DNA from: Clostridia bacterium
Lineage (GTDB): Bacteria > Bacillota > Clostridia > Christensenellales > Aristaeellaceae
Assembly: GCA_017541205.1 (NCBI GenBank)
Contig: JAFXZO010000023.1
Span: 27,650-91,649, forward strand
DNA: 64,000 bases
Direction: 5' to 3'
The position numbers and the translations under genes were made by a program. Shown in pieces: positions 41,188 through 50,295 of the stretch. The notes below the pieces were generated by a model. It saw only the letters and a list, made by a program, of their open reading frames with translations. It made no database searches and was not told the DNA's origin. Within the stretch, counting starts at the first letter, position 1, and the number at the start of each line of letters is the position of its first letter.

Positions 41188-41440
41188 TGTCATTCTGACC
41201 AGCGTTCGCTCTTCCTGTCATTCAAGGCCGCGCCTTATACGGATGGGCCACGCCTGTCATTCAGAGCCGCGCCTTATACGGATGGGTCACGCCTGTCATT
41301 CTGAACCGCCGCTATACGGATGCAGCGAGTGAAGAATCTCATTGCTGGATTTTATGCTGCATGGTTTATGTTGTTGCTTTGAGATCCTACCCGCCTGCGG
41401 CGGGCGCACGCGAACGCGTCCGGACGCGCTCAGGATGACA
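41188..41440. repeat. Dispersed inverted-repeat element with internal tandem copies
   Basis: The left edge reads TGTCATTCTGA and the right edge CTCAGGATGACA, which is its near reverse complement. GAAGAATCTC (ending 41340) and GAGATCCTA (from 41381) form an inner inverted pair. The same words recur at the end of the window. No open frame or transposase is present. The remaining gap up to 41641 is AT-rich and holds no gene I can support. Confidence 0.75.
41228..41330 (+). repeat. 39-bp tandem repeat, about 2.6 copies
   Basis: The unit begins CCGCGCCTTATACGGATGGG and ends CCTGTCATTC. Copies start at 41228, 41267 and 41306, the last one partial and degenerate. It lies within the dispersed inverted-repeat element. 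Confidence 0.8.
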
Positions 41441-41641
41441 TAGTTGCTTGACTTCATTATCGTCACTGATATTGTTACTGAATGAATTTGCGAATGGTAT
41501 AATACTGTATATATGATATACTATTTGACGATAATTGTAATTATAATAAATGTGTTATATAGCTAAATATTTCCCAATTGCGTCAAAATGTCGATCAAGT
41601 GCAGAATAACAGCCTCTCGACAAAATATTTTCAAAAAAGTA

Positions 41642-41670
41642 TTGACTTTTCAGGCGTCGTATGGTTTAAT
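41642..41670 (+). promoter_or_regulatory. Promoter of the regulator-potABCD operon
   Basis: TTGACT, 17 bp, TTTAAT. Both palindromic operators lie just downstream, where bound repressor would block initiation or elongation. Confidence 0.7.
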
Positions 41671-41683
41671 GTTTTCTGCCCTG

Positions 41684-41704
41684 AAGTTTAGTGATTCTAA
41701 ACTT
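41684..41704. promoter_or_regulatory. Palindromic operator 1 (pot operon)
   Basis: AAGTTTAG-N5-CTAAACTT, a perfect 21-bp dyad immediately downstream of the -10. It shares the GTTTAG-N5-CTAAAC core with operator 2, 35 bp away centre to centre. It is the likely site of the XRE-cupin regulator encoded next. Confidence 0.75.
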
Positions 41705-41719
41705 TCGGATACGATTTCC

Positions 41720-41738
41720 GGTTTAGTAAAACTAAACC
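41720..41738. promoter_or_regulatory. Palindromic operator 2 (pot operon)
   Basis: GGTTTAG-N5-CTAAACC, a perfect 19-bp dyad with the same core as operator 1. It ends 25 nt before the regulator start codon. Confidence 0.75.
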
Positions 41739-41763
41739 CGGTCGAAAAGAGGCGAACGAAGGA

Positions 41764-42309
41764 TTGAACATCGGTGAAAAGCTGCGCCGGCTTCGGCTGC
41801 AAAAAAAGCTGACCCAGGAGGAAATGGCGGATCGATGCGAATTGAGCAAGGGCTTCATCTCCCAGGTGGAACGGGATCTGGCCTCTCCCTCCATCGCCAC
41901 GCTCAAGGACATGCTGGAATGCCTGGGCACCAATCTGAAGGAATTCTTTTCCGAAACGGACGATGACGAAAAGAAGGTGTTCGCCCAGAACGACATGTTT
42001 GTTAAGGAAGACGAAGAAACGCTGCGGGGCAGCATCACGTGGCTTGTGCCCAGCGCCCAGAAAAACGCCATGGAGCCCATATTGGTGGAGCTTGGCGAGG
42101 GCGGGAAGACCCAGGAAATGCCGCCGCACGAGGGGGAGGAATTCGGGTTCGTGCTGTCCGGCGCGGTGCTGCTGCATATCGACGGAAAGCCGCTGCGCGT
42201 GCGGGCCGGGGAAAGCTTCTGCCTGCATCCCGGCGCGGCCCACTATCTGGAAAACATCGGCAAGCGCAAAGCCCAGTTCCTGTGGGTGTCCACCCCGCCT
42301 ACTTTCTGA
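41764..42309 (+). CDS. XRE-family transcriptional regulator with cupin domain (PuuR-like)
   Basis: A 181-residue regulator. The N-terminal helix-turn-helix (about 1-65) reads LRRLRLQKKLTQEEMADRCE then LSKGFISQVERDLASPSIATL. The C-terminal cupin (about 105-178) contains MPPHEGEEFGFVLSGAV and HPGAAHYLEN. This PuuR-like architecture commonly heads polyamine uptake or catabolism operons, and potABCD follows directly. The start is TTG with a GAGG/AAGGA-type site. Ligand binding by the cupin (polyamine) is inference. Two matching palindromes upstream point to autoregulation and control of the transporter. Confidence 0.92.
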   Translation: MNIGEKLRRLRLQKKLTQEEMADRCELSKGFISQVERDLASPSIATLKDMLECLGTNLKEFFSETDDDEKKVFAQNDMFVKEDEETLRGSITWLVPSAQKNAMEPILVELGEGGKTQEMPPHEGEEFGFVLSGAVLLHIDGKPLRVRAGESFCLHPGAAHYLENIGKRKAQFLWVSTPPTF

Positions 42310-42327
42310 TAAACGGAGGATCGGCTC

Positions 42328-43401
42328 ATGGAAGAAAAGCGCCTGATTGACCTGGAGAACATCTCCAAGCATTACGACGGGGTCACCGTGCTGGACAGCA
42401 TCAACCTCTACATCCGGCAGAAGGAATTCGTGACGCTGCTGGGCCCCTCCGGCTGCGGGAAGACCACCACGCTGCGCATCATCGGCGGCTTTGAAACCGC
42501 GGATTCGGGGCGCGTGATCTTTGACGGCAAGGATATTTCCGGCATCCCGCCCTACAAGCGCCGGGTCAACACGGTATTCCAGAAATACGCGCTGTTCCCG
42601 CATCTGAACGTGCAGGATAACATCGCCTTCGGCTTAAAGCTCAAGAAGCTGCCCAAGGACGAAATCGCCCGCAAGGTGGATTACATGCTGGATCTGGTGA
42701 ACCTCAAGGGCTATAACAAGCGCGACGTGGATTCCCTCTCCGGCGGCCAGCAGCAGCGCATCGCCATCGCGCGCGCCCTGGTCAACGAGCCCGAGGTGCT
42801 TTTGCTGGACGAGCCCCTGGGCGCGCTGGATTTGAAGCTGCGAAAGGAAATGCAATTGGAGCTCAAATCCATGCAGCAGCGCCTGGGCATCACCTTCCTG
42901 TACGTGACGCACGACCAGGAAGAGGCCCTCACCATGAGCGATACGATCGTGGTCATGCGCGGCGGGCACATTTTGCAGATCGGCTCGCCCAAATCCATTT
43001 ACGATGAACCGAAGAACGCGTTCGTCGCCAACTTTATCGGCGAAAGCAACATCTTTTCCGGCACCATGGTGCGGGACGAGCTCGTTCACTTCTGCGGCAC
43101 GGATTTCCCCTGCGTGGACTCCGGCTTCGGCGAAGACAAGCCCGTGGACGTGGTGGTGCGGCCCGAAGACGTTCTTTTGGTCGGCGAGGACGTGGGCCAG
43201 GTGACGGGCACGATCAAATCCGTGCTCTTCAAGGGCGTGCATTACGAAATGATGATCGACGCGGGCCACTCCACCTGGAAGGTGCATTCCACCACCATGC
43301 AGCCGGAGGGCAGCCGGGTCGGCCTGGCCGTCGTGCCCTTCAACATCCACATCATGCACCCCATGGAGGAGGACGCGCCGCGGGAGGTTGAGGCCGAATG
43401 A
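42328..43401 (+). CDS. potA: Spermidine/putrescine ABC transporter ATP-binding protein PotA
   Basis: The 357-residue ATPase of the polyamine importer. Walker [11 protein letters not shown], signature [15 protein letters not shown], Walker [13 protein letters not shown] and the H-loop VTHDQEEA are all present. The C-terminal 120 residues form the TOBE/OB regulatory domain ([10 protein letters not shown]). CGGAGG precedes the ATG by a normal distance, 18 nt after the regulator stop. The 3' end overlaps potB by four bases. Confidence 0.95.
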   Translation: MEEKRLIDLENISKHYDGVTVLDSINLYIRQKEFVTLLGPSGCGKTTTLRIIGGFETADSGRVIFDGKDISGIPPYKRRVNTVFQKYALFPHLNVQDNIAFGLKLKKLPKDEIARKVDYMLDLVNLKGYNKRDVDSLSGGQQQRIAIARALVNEPEVLLLDEPLGALDLKLRKEMQLELKSMQQRLGITFLYVTHDQEEALTMSDTIVVMRGGHILQIGSPKSIYDEPKNAFVANFIGESNIFSGTMVRDELVHFCGTDFPCVDSGFGEDKPVDVVVRPEDVLLVGEDVGQVTGTIKSVLFKGVHYEMMIDAGHSTWKVHSTTMQPEGSRVGLAVVPFNIHIMHPMEEDAPREVEAE

Positions 43402-44417
43402 CCAATTTCAAGGTGCCGGTATGGGGCTATTGGCTGATGGGCATCGGCCTGGCCGCCTTCATCGGCCTTTTGATCGCCTACATCCGTAAAAACAGGGGCT
43501 TCAGGCGGCCCATTTTCGCATCGCCCTACGTGCTGTGGATCATCGTGTTCACGGTGATCCCGTGCCTGCTGGTCGCGTACTTTTCGTTCACGGACCCGCA
43601 GGGGAATTTTACGCTGGATAACTTCAAAACCTTCTGGGACAGCAATTACGCCACCCGCCAGTCCCTGGGCCCGGACGCCCTTAAAATGTACGAGGATATG
43701 GGCCTGTCCCTGGAGGATCTGGGCCTTGGCCGGAGCAGCATCAATATCAACACCCTGGTCTTCTCCCTGTGGATGGCGTTCCTGTGCACGGCGATCTGCC
43801 TGCTGCTGGGCTATCCCGCCGCGCACATCATGGCGGACAGGGAATTCAGGCTCGGGCCCACGCTGGTGATCCTGTTCGTGGTGCCGATGTGGATGAACTT
43901 CCTGCTGCGCACCATCGCGCTCATGAGCCTGATGGAGGACAGCGGCCTCATCAACAGCATCCTGGAATGGGTCGGGATCGGGCGGCAAAAGCTGCTCAAC
44001 AACACCGCCGCGGTGCAGGTGGGCATGATCTACAACTTCCTGCCCTTCATGGTGTTCCCCATCTACAACGTGCTCAACAAAATGGATTATAAGCTCAGCG
44101 AGGCGGCCATGGACCTGGGCTGCGATAAATGGCACGTATTTTACAAGGTCACCCTGCCCCTGTCCGTCCCCGGCGTGGTGAGCGGCATCACGATGGTGTT
44201 CATGCCCGCGGTGACGACCTTCTACATCTCTCGCCTGCTTGGCGGCGGCAAGATCCAATTGTTCGGCGACCTGATCGAATCCAAGTTCCTTTCCACCAGC
44301 CTGAACGAATGGAACGTGGGCAGCGCGCTTTCGCTGATTATGATGATCCTGATCCTGCTTTCGCTGGGCCTGCTCAACAAGGTCGATCCCGAAGGGGAAG
44401 GAGGCGGCATGGTCTGA
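43398..44417 (+). CDS. potB: Spermidine/putrescine ABC transporter permease PotB
   Basis: A permease of 339 residues, longer than the usual 275-300. The extra length is an additional N-terminal hydrophobic segment ([18 protein letters not shown]) before the standard TM1 ([19 protein letters not shown]), and a soluble stretch with [16 protein letters not shown] before TM2. The coupling EAA loop is visible in [22 protein letters not shown]. It is translationally coupled to potA (ATGA) and potC (TGATG). Confidence 0.94.
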   Translation: MTNFKVPVWGYWLMGIGLAAFIGLLIAYIRKNRGFRRPIFASPYVLWIIVFTVIPCLLVAYFSFTDPQGNFTLDNFKTFWDSNYATRQSLGPDALKMYEDMGLSLEDLGLGRSSININTLVFSLWMAFLCTAICLLLGYPAAHIMADREFRLGPTLVILFVVPMWMNFLLRTIALMSLMEDSGLINSILEWVGIGRQKLLNNTAAVQVGMIYNFLPFMVFPIYNVLNKMDYKLSEAAMDLGCDKWHVFYKVTLPLSVPGVVSGITMVFMPAVTTFYISRLLGGGKIQLFGDLIESKFLSTSLNEWNVGSALSLIMMILILLSLGLLNKVDPEGEGGGMV

Positions 44418-45187
44418 TGATGAAATTCATCAAGCGCTTTTACCTGGGCCTGATCCTGGCCTTCCTCTACATCCCCATCGTGGTGCTGATCGTGCAGTCC
44501 TTTAACGCGGGCAAGAGCCGCGCTAAGTGGGAGGGCTTTTCCTTCCGCTGGTATGGGGAGCTGTTTCACGATCCCAACATCATGAACGCCCTGGTCATCA
44601 CCCTGGCCATCGCGCTGCTCGCGGCCATCTTTTCCACCATCATCGGAACCCTGGCGGCCATCGGCATCCACGCCATGAAGAAGCGGCCCCAGCACCTGAT
44701 GCTCACGCTCAACAACATCCCCATGACCATGCCGGATATCGTGACCGGTATCAGCCTGATGCTTTTGTTCATCTTCACCCAGGTGGAGCGCGGGTTCGTG
44801 ACGATGCTGCTTGCGCACATCACCTTCGACGTGCCCTACGTGATCCTGTCGGTGATGCCCAAGCTCAAGCAGATGAACAAGCACAGCTACGAAGCGGCGC
44901 TGGACCTGGGCGCGACGCCCGTTTACGCCCTGACCCACGTGATATTGCCCGAGGTGATGCCCGGCGTGATCACCGGCGCGATGCTGGCCTTCACCCTGAG
45001 CCTGGACGATTTCACCATCAGCTACTTTACCACCAACCCCCTGGTGCAGAATCTGTCCACCCTCATTTATTCCCAGGCGCGCAAGGGCATCAAGCCCACC
45101 ATGAACGCCCTGTCCGCGCTCATGTTCGTGGCGCTGCTTGCGCTGCTGCTGGTGGTCAACAAACGGTCGGCAAAAGAAGAAGCGTAA
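44417..45187 (+). CDS. potC: Spermidine/putrescine ABC transporter permease PotC
   Basis: A 256-residue second permease with six membrane segments. The EAA loop is in SYEAALDLGATPVYALTHVILP. The family pattern VPYVILSVMPKLKQM and SLDDFTISYFTT is clear. The start overlaps the potB stop, and the upstream open frame is a shadow of potB. The C-terminus ends in a short basic tail (NKRSAKEEA). It forms the translocation pore with PotB. Confidence 0.95.
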   Translation: MMKFIKRFYLGLILAFLYIPIVVLIVQSFNAGKSRAKWEGFSFRWYGELFHDPNIMNALVITLAIALLAAIFSTIIGTLAAIGIHAMKKRPQHLMLTLNNIPMTMPDIVTGISLMLLFIFTQVERGFVTMLLAHITFDVPYVILSVMPKLKQMNKHSYEAALDLGATPVYALTHVILPEVMPGVITGAMLAFTLSLDDFTISYFTTNPLVQNLSTLIYSQARKGIKPTMNALSALMFVALLALLLVVNKRSAKEEA

Positions 45188-45221
45188 TTTCCCGAATCTA
45201 TAAAAACGGAGGTAACGACCC

Positions 45222-46268
45222 ATGAAAAAGCTGGTATCCCTCTTGGCGGTCCTGGTGCTGGGCCTGTCCATGCTGCCCATGCAGAACGCGTTTGCCGCGC
45301 AGGAAGTCGTGAACTTGTACAACTGGTACGACTACATGGATGAAACCGTATTCGATCTCTTCGAGCAGGAAACGGGCATCCACGTGAACAAAATGTACTT
45401 CACCAACAACGAAGATATGATGGTGCAGGTGCGCGTCAGCCCCGGGGCCTATGACCTGGTGATCCCCTCCGATTACTGCGTGGAGCGGATGATTGCCGAA
45501 GGCATGATCCAGGAGATCAATTTCGATAACATCCCCAATTTTGCCAACGTCATCCCTGCCCTGCAGACCCCGGACTATGATCCCGATCACAAATACTGCG
45601 TGCCCTTCATGTGGGGCACCCTGGGCATTCTGTACGATACCACCAAGGTGGAGGAAGAGGTGGATTCCTGGTCCATCCTGTGGGATGAAAAGTACGCTGA
45701 CGAAATCATCATGCTGGATTCCATCCGGGATACGATGGGCCTGGCGCTGAAGCTGCTTGGCTACTCCATGAATTCCCTTGACCCGCAGGAGCTGAAGGCC
45801 GCCATGGATCAGCTGATCGCCCAGAAGCCCCTGGCAAAAGCCTACTACGTGGACGAAACCAAGGACAAGATGGCGGCGGGAGATGCCGCGATCGCCGTGA
45901 TGTGGAGCGGCGACGCCCTCTATGCCATGGAGCTGAACGAGAATCTGAAATACGTGGTGCCCATGGAAGGCAGCAACATCTGGATCGACACCATGGTGAT
46001 CCCCGCCACCGCCAAGAACAAGGAAAACGCCGAGAAGCTGATCGACTTCCTGTGCCGCCCCGATATTGCGAAGATGAACTGCGAATATATCTGGTATTCC
46101 TCCCCCAATGCAGCGGCCATCGAGCTGATGGGCGAGGATTATACCGAAAACGCCACCATCAACCCCTCCCAGGAGGTCATCGACCGGTGTGAGTTCTTCC
46201 ACGACATTCCCGATTATATCATGACATTCTATACCAACTTCTGGCAGCAGGTCAAAAATGCGCGATAA
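45222..46268 (+). CDS. potD: Spermidine/putrescine-binding protein PotD
   Basis: A 348-residue binding protein. The signal peptide (1-25, ending AFA) has no lipobox cysteine. The mature N-terminus VVNLYNWYDYMDETVFDLFE is typical of PotD/PotF; GAYDLVIPSDYCVERMI and the acidic and aromatic polyamine contacts in WYDYMDE and MWSGDALYAM follow. CGGAGG lies before the ATG. The last 11 nt overlap the next gene, so that gene belongs to the same transcript. Confidence 0.94.
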   Translation: MKKLVSLLAVLVLGLSMLPMQNAFAAQEVVNLYNWYDYMDETVFDLFEQETGIHVNKMYFTNNEDMMVQVRVSPGAYDLVIPSDYCVERMIAEGMIQEINFDNIPNFANVIPALQTPDYDPDHKYCVPFMWGTLGILYDTTKVEEEVDSWSILWDEKYADEIIMLDSIRDTMGLALKLLGYSMNSLDPQELKAAMDQLIAQKPLAKAYYVDETKDKMAAGDAAIAVMWSGDALYAMELNENLKYVVPMEGSNIWIDTMVIPATAKNKENAEKLIDFLCRPDIAKMNCEYIWYSSPNAAAIELMGEDYTENATINPSQEVIDRCEFFHDIPDYIMTFYTNFWQQVKNAR

Positions 46269-47850
46269 CAGACTGATGAAAACAATGCTGGCAGCAGGGC
46301 TGATCGTCCTGCTGCTTTGCGGCGTTCCGGCGAACGGCCCGGCGGAGGAATACCGCGAGCTGCGCCAGGGCATGAAGGGCGAGGACGTATACCGGTTCAA
46401 GGTGGCCATGTATTGGCTGGGCTACTTCAATACCGACGATTTTTCCGACGCCTATACCAAGACGACGGCGGAACGCGTCAAGCTGCTGCAAAAAAACAAC
46501 GGCTTCAAGCAGACCGGCGTCGCGAGCCCGGAATTGCAGGAGCTGGTCTATTCGGGCAACGCCGTCAAAACGGACACCGCCCCGACGCCCTCCCCCGTGC
46601 CCGAGCCCACACCCTCGCCTTCGCCCGTGCCCACCATGAGCCCGGAGGAAGCGGCAAAGGCGGCGCTGGAAATGCAGCAGTACCGCGAGCTTTCCGTCGG
46701 CATGGAGGGCGAGGACGTGCAGCGCCTCAAAAAAGCCATGTATTGGCTGGGGTATTTCACCACCGAAAACCTGGACGACCGCTATACCGAGATCACGGAA
46801 AAGCGCGTAAAGCAGCTGCAAAAAAACAACGATCTTCCGGAAACCGGCGTCGCCGACCCCGCCCTGCAGTACCTGGTCTTTTCCGGCAAAGCGGTCAAGA
46901 CCGAAAACGCGCCCAACCCTTCCTCCGTGCCCACGCCCTCCCCGACGCCCAAACCGCCCTTCGACCTGGACGCGCAGCTGCCGCCGCGCACCCGGGAGGG
47001 CTTTTTGACCGCGGACGCCGAAACAGAGGAATTCGTTTACATCAACGAGGACGAGGGCTATTGGGTGTATCTGACCCCCTCGCTCTCCATCGTGATCCAG
47101 CGGTTCGTGGATAAAAAGAACACCCTCACCTGGTATGAATGCGATATCCACGCTTCGCCCGAATCACCCCTCACCGCCTGGGCGAACGGCGAAAAAACGC
47201 CGGGCGCTTCCATGATGCAGCCCGGCCCGTTCGTGAAAAAATACGGCTGCGCCTTCGCCATCTCGGATGACCACTACGGCTTCCGCATCAAGGAGGATAA
47301 GAGCGCGCCGCCCGGCATCGTGATCCGAAACGGCCAGATCATTTCCGACCAGACCTGGACGGGCCGCCGCTCCTTCCCGAATTTGGACGTGATGGCTGTA
47401 TTCCCGGATGGGACGCTGAAAACCTATGCGTACAACGCCTATACCGCCCTGGAATACCTCGATATGGGCGTGGTCAGCACCTACGCGTTCGGCCCGATCC
47501 TGATCCAGAACGGGGCGCTTAGCGATTATATGACGCTGGACGAATACTACACCTATCGCGAGCCGCGCATGGCCCTGGGCATGATCGCGCCTTACCACTA
47601 CTACATCCTGTGCGTGGAAGGCCGCATGGCGGATACGCGCTCCAAGGGCGTATATCTGACCTGGCTGGCCGACAACATGCTGGAGCACGGCGTGCAGGAA
47701 GCGCTGAACCTGGACGGCGGCGGCACGGCGGCGCTCATGTTCCTGGGCAAAAAGATCAACCATTCCGCGAACAGCACCCGCGCCGTCGGCAGCATGACGG
47801 GCTTCGGGGTGACGCAGCTGACATACGACGATCAGGAAATCATCAAATAG
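46258..47850 (+). CDS. Secreted peptidoglycan-binding phosphodiester glycosidase (NAGPA domain)
   Basis: A 530-residue secreted protein. Signal peptide (1-29), two PG_binding_1 domains (about 32-100 and 140-210, each with EDVYRFKVAMYWLGYF-like helices), two Pro/Ser/Thr linkers, then a phosphodiester glycosidase domain (about 245-530). The latter shows the family hallmarks SMMQPGPFV, ISDDHYGFRI, RMALGMIAPYHYY and NLDGGGTAALMFL. Homologs remove N-acetylglucosamine or act on glycan phosphodiesters. The start codon lies inside potD with GCAGG upstream, placing the gene in the polyamine operon. A terminator follows. Confidence 0.9.
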   Translation: MRDNRLMKTMLAAGLIVLLLCGVPANGPAEEYRELRQGMKGEDVYRFKVAMYWLGYFNTDDFSDAYTKTTAERVKLLQKNNGFKQTGVASPELQELVYSGNAVKTDTAPTPSPVPEPTPSPSPVPTMSPEEAAKAALEMQQYRELSVGMEGEDVQRLKKAMYWLGYFTTENLDDRYTEITEKRVKQLQKNNDLPETGVADPALQYLVFSGKAVKTENAPNPSSVPTPSPTPKPPFDLDAQLPPRTREGFLTADAETEEFVYINEDEGYWVYLTPSLSIVIQRFVDKKNTLTWYECDIHASPESPLTAWANGEKTPGASMMQPGPFVKKYGCAFAISDDHYGFRIKEDKSAPPGIVIRNGQIISDQTWTGRRSFPNLDVMAVFPDGTLKTYAYNAYTALEYLDMGVVSTYAFGPILIQNGALSDYMTLDEYYTYREPRMALGMIAPYHYYILCVEGRMADTRSKGVYLTWLADNMLEHGVQEALNLDGGGTAALMFLGKKINHSANSTRAVGSMTGFGVTQLTYDDQEIIK

Positions 47851-47862
47851 CCGAAACGAAAA

Positions 47863-47899
47863 AACTCCCCGTACCGTTTGAACCGCGGTTCGGGGAGTT
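47863..47899. terminator. Bidirectional terminator, pot operon and galM
   Basis: A 9-bp stem AACTCCCCG/CGGGGAGTT has A-rich sequence on one side and a T-rich tract (TTGATTATATT) on the other. It serves both convergent units. Confidence 0.8.
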
Positions 47900-47917
47900 G
47901 ATTATATTGCGCGGCGG

Positions 47918-48964
47918 TTACCGCACGCCGAATTTGTAAACGGTGGTGCTCTTATAGGTATCGCCGGCCTTCAGGGTGGTGGTGGGGAAGGCGGGCTGGT
48001 TGGGGCTGTCGGGGTAATGCTGGGTTTCGAGGGCGACGCCCGCGTACGCGCCGTAATGCGCGCCGCCGTGCCCGTCGGTATCGAGGCCCTGGCCGGTATA
48101 GACCTGGATGCCCGGCTCCGTCGTCATGACCCGCATTTCGCGGCCGCTGTTTTCCTCATAGAGCACGGCGGCTTCGCGCAGGCCCTCGCCCGGCAGGACG
48201 AAGTTTACGTCGTACCCGTTCACCAGATCGATCAGATGGCATTCCCGGCGGCGCTCCACGGCCTCGCCGATCCTGTGCGGCGCGCGCAGGTCCAGGGGCG
48301 TGCCCTCCACGGGCAGGAAATCGCCGGTGGGGATCAATTCATCGTCCACGTTGGTGACGCAGTCGGCGTGCACCTGCAATTGGTGGTTCAGCACGGTGCC
48401 TTCCCCGGCCAGGTTGTAATAGGCGTGGTTGGTCAGATTGACCACCGTATCCTTGTCCGCCTGGGCCAGGTAGCGGATGGTCAGGCGGCACTGGTCGTCC
48501 CAGGCGTAGGTGACCTGCACGTGCATTTTTCCGGGATAGCCCTCTTCGCCGTCATGGGCCACATACGTGAAGATCACGGCGTCCTCGCCCTCGGCCTCCA
48601 GCGGCTGGCCCTTCCACCATTTCTTGTCAAACCCTTCCCGGCCGCCGTGCAGGCTGTTTTGGCCGTCGTTGGGGAAGAGTGTATATTCCACGCCGTTGAG
48701 CACAAAGCGGGACTTGCCGATGCGGTTGCCGTATCGGCCCACGGTGGCCCCGATAAAGCTGGGCTTCTGGTCATATTCTTCCAGGGTGTCATAGCCCAGG
48801 CACACGTCGGCGAATTTGCCGTTTTTGTCCGGCACCTGAACGGATACGAGATGAGCGCCGAAATCCAGCACCGATACCGACGCCCCGATTTTGTTGGTCA
48901 TGGTATACAAGGTCATCTGACGCCCGATCTGATCCACGCCAAAGGGTTTTTTCGCAATGCTCAT
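47918..48964 (-). CDS. galM: Aldose 1-epimerase (galactose mutarotase)
   Basis: A 348-residue mutarotase. The catalytic-region motifs NSLHGGREGFDKKWW, NLTNHAYYNLAGEG (catalytic His) and the glutamate region LETQHYPDSPNQP are present, and GRYGNRIGKSRF matches the substrate-binding arginine. The start is the ATG (MSIAKKPFG) with GGGAGG upstream; an ATG five codons earlier overlaps that site. It is monocistronic, divergent from the sugar transporter that follows, and may serve the same sugar pathway. Confidence 0.95.
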   Translation of the reverse strand: MSIAKKPFGVDQIGRQMTLYTMTNKIGASVSVLDFGAHLVSVQVPDKNGKFADVCLGYDTLEEYDQKPSFIGATVGRYGNRIGKSRFVLNGVEYTLFPNDGQNSLHGGREGFDKKWWKGQPLEAEGEDAVIFTYVAHDGEEGYPGKMHVQVTYAWDDQCRLTIRYLAQADKDTVVNLTNHAYYNLAGEGTVLNHQLQVHADCVTNVDDELIPTGDFLPVEGTPLDLRAPHRIGEAVERRRECHLIDLVNGYDVNFVLPGEGLREAAVLYEENSGREMRVMTTEPGIQVYTGQGLDTDGHGGAHYGAYAGVALETQHYPDSPNQPAFPTTTLKAGDTYKSTTVYKFGVR

Positions 48965-48993
48965 GCCGTTTCCTCCCATGGTTCATTTTTTCC

Positions 48994-48999
48994 ATTATA
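48994..48999 (-). promoter_or_regulatory. -10 element of galM
   Basis: TATAAT on the minus strand, 30 nt upstream of the start. The best -35 is TTTTCA at 18 bp. Confidence 0.6.
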
Positions 49000-49184
49000 C
49001 GACAAATCCGCCTCCTTGAAAAGTATTTATTTTTGCGCAGGGCCCTTCCGAACGGAAAGACGGCGGGCGGGATTTTCACCTCTCATTTATTGCTTTTCCC
49101 TCCCGCATCCTCGCCCCGTGCGGATTTAGCAACATTTACATATTATCGAGCACAATTTGCATAGAAGCATTCGTATTCAGCAGA

Positions 49185-49190
49185 TATAAT
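49185..49190 (+). promoter_or_regulatory. -10 element upstream of the sugar transporter
   Basis: A perfect TATAAT about 107 nt before the first gene. The -35 is poor (TAGAAG at 17 bp), so an activator may be needed. Confidence 0.55.
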
Positions 49191-49200
49191 ATAAATATCT

Positions 49201-49224
49201 GGCATATATCTTCCCGGATATGCC
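49201..49224. promoter_or_regulatory. Inverted repeat downstream of the -10
   Basis: GGCATAT-N10-ATATGCC, a 7-bp dyad about 10 nt after the -10. It is a candidate operator or an RNA hairpin in the leader. Confidence 0.45.
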
Positions 49225-49296
49225 ATAGCCTTTTTGAAATCCTCAAAAGCAAGAACAGAGAATGTATGGCTGATGCAAGGAACGGAGGTGTCAAGC

Positions 49297-50280
49297 TTGA
49301 AAAACGAAAAAACAGCAGCACTGGCCGCTCAGCCCGTTCGCAACAAAAAAATGGGTTTCTCCTGGAGCACCTACTTCAAGCGGTATTGGACGCTGTATCT
49401 GCTGCTGCTGCTGCCGATCACGTTTTTTATCATTTTCCGCTATATCCCCATGGCCTATATCCTGATGGCATTCAAGAAAAACAACATCATCAAGCCGCCA
49501 TGGCAGGTCGCCTGGGCGAAAAATTACGGCTTTGAATGGTTTATCAGAGCGTTCAACGATCAGCTGTTTATCCGGGCGCTGGAAAATACGGTGAAGCTGA
49601 ACCTACTGGACCTGATCTGCGGCTTCCCGGCCCCGATCCTGATGGCGCTGGTCCTAAACGAGCTGGCATTCAAACGGTTCAAGCGTTTCACGCAAACGGT
49701 GCTCTACCTGCCCCATTTTTTGAGCTGGATCATCATTTCTTCCCTTGCCGTGCGTTTGCTGGCAGACAACGACGGCCTCATCAATATCCTGTACAAACAG
49801 ATGACCGGCAACAAGGACGCGGTGATCCCGTTCCTGAGCCAGCCCAGTTGGTGGGTCGGAACGTATATCGGGATGGGCATATGGAAGGAGGCCGGCTGGG
49901 GCACGATCATCTACCTGGCGGCGCTGACCAGCATCAGCCCGGAATTGTACGAGGCCGCCGCCGTGGACGGCGCCGGGCGCTTCCGCCGCATCTGGCACGT
50001 GACGCTGCCCGGCCTGCGGCCGACGATCATTACGCTTTTGATCATGCGCCTGGGGTATATCCTCGGCAGTGAATTCGACCGGCCGCTGGCCATGAGCAAT
50101 ACATTGGTCACAGACGTGTCCACGGTCATTTCCATTTATGTTTACCAGAAGGGCATCAACGGCGGCGGCCTGTTCAGCCAGACCACCGCGGTAGGCCTGT
50201 TCCAGTCCGTTGTGGGCGTGCTGTTCCTGTTCATGGCCAACTTCCTTGCCAAACGCTTCGGCGAGCGCGGCATCATGTAA
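49297..50280 (+). CDS. Sugar ABC transporter permease (LplB family)
   Basis: A 327-residue permease of the LplB family with six membrane segments. A basic cytoplasmic N-terminus (RNKKMGFSWSTYFKRYW) precedes TM1. The coupling loop is LYEAAAVDGAGRFRRIWHVTLPG. The start is TTG (LKNEKTA) behind GGAGGTG with an 8-nt spacer; an earlier in-frame TTG lacks a site. LplB/YtcP systems carry complex plant- or host-glycan oligosaccharides; the substrate cannot be told. It is followed 15 nt later by its YtcP-type partner. No ATPase is encoded here; such systems share a multi-use MsmX-type ATPase. Confidence 0.93.
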   Translation: MKNEKTAALAAQPVRNKKMGFSWSTYFKRYWTLYLLLLLPITFFIIFRYIPMAYILMAFKKNNIIKPPWQVAWAKNYGFEWFIRAFNDQLFIRALENTVKLNLLDLICGFPAPILMALVLNELAFKRFKRFTQTVLYLPHFLSWIIISSLAVRLLADNDGLINILYKQMTGNKDAVIPFLSQPSWWVGTYIGMGIWKEAGWGTIIYLAALTSISPELYEAAAVDGAGRFRRIWHVTLPGLRPTIITLLIMRLGYILGSEFDRPLAMSNTLVTDVSTVISIYVYQKGINGGGLFSQTTAVGLFQSVVGVLFLFMANFLAKRFGERGIM

Positions 50281-50295
50281 GGGAGGAGGGATAGC

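Noticed and set aside
41188-41440. Insertion sequence
   Set aside because: Inverted repeats are present, but there is no transposase frame or remnant.
41441-41641. A further gene or promoter cluster in the AT-rich stretch
   Set aside because: Several TATAAT-like words occur but no open frame with a ribosome-binding site; AT-richness alone explains the words.
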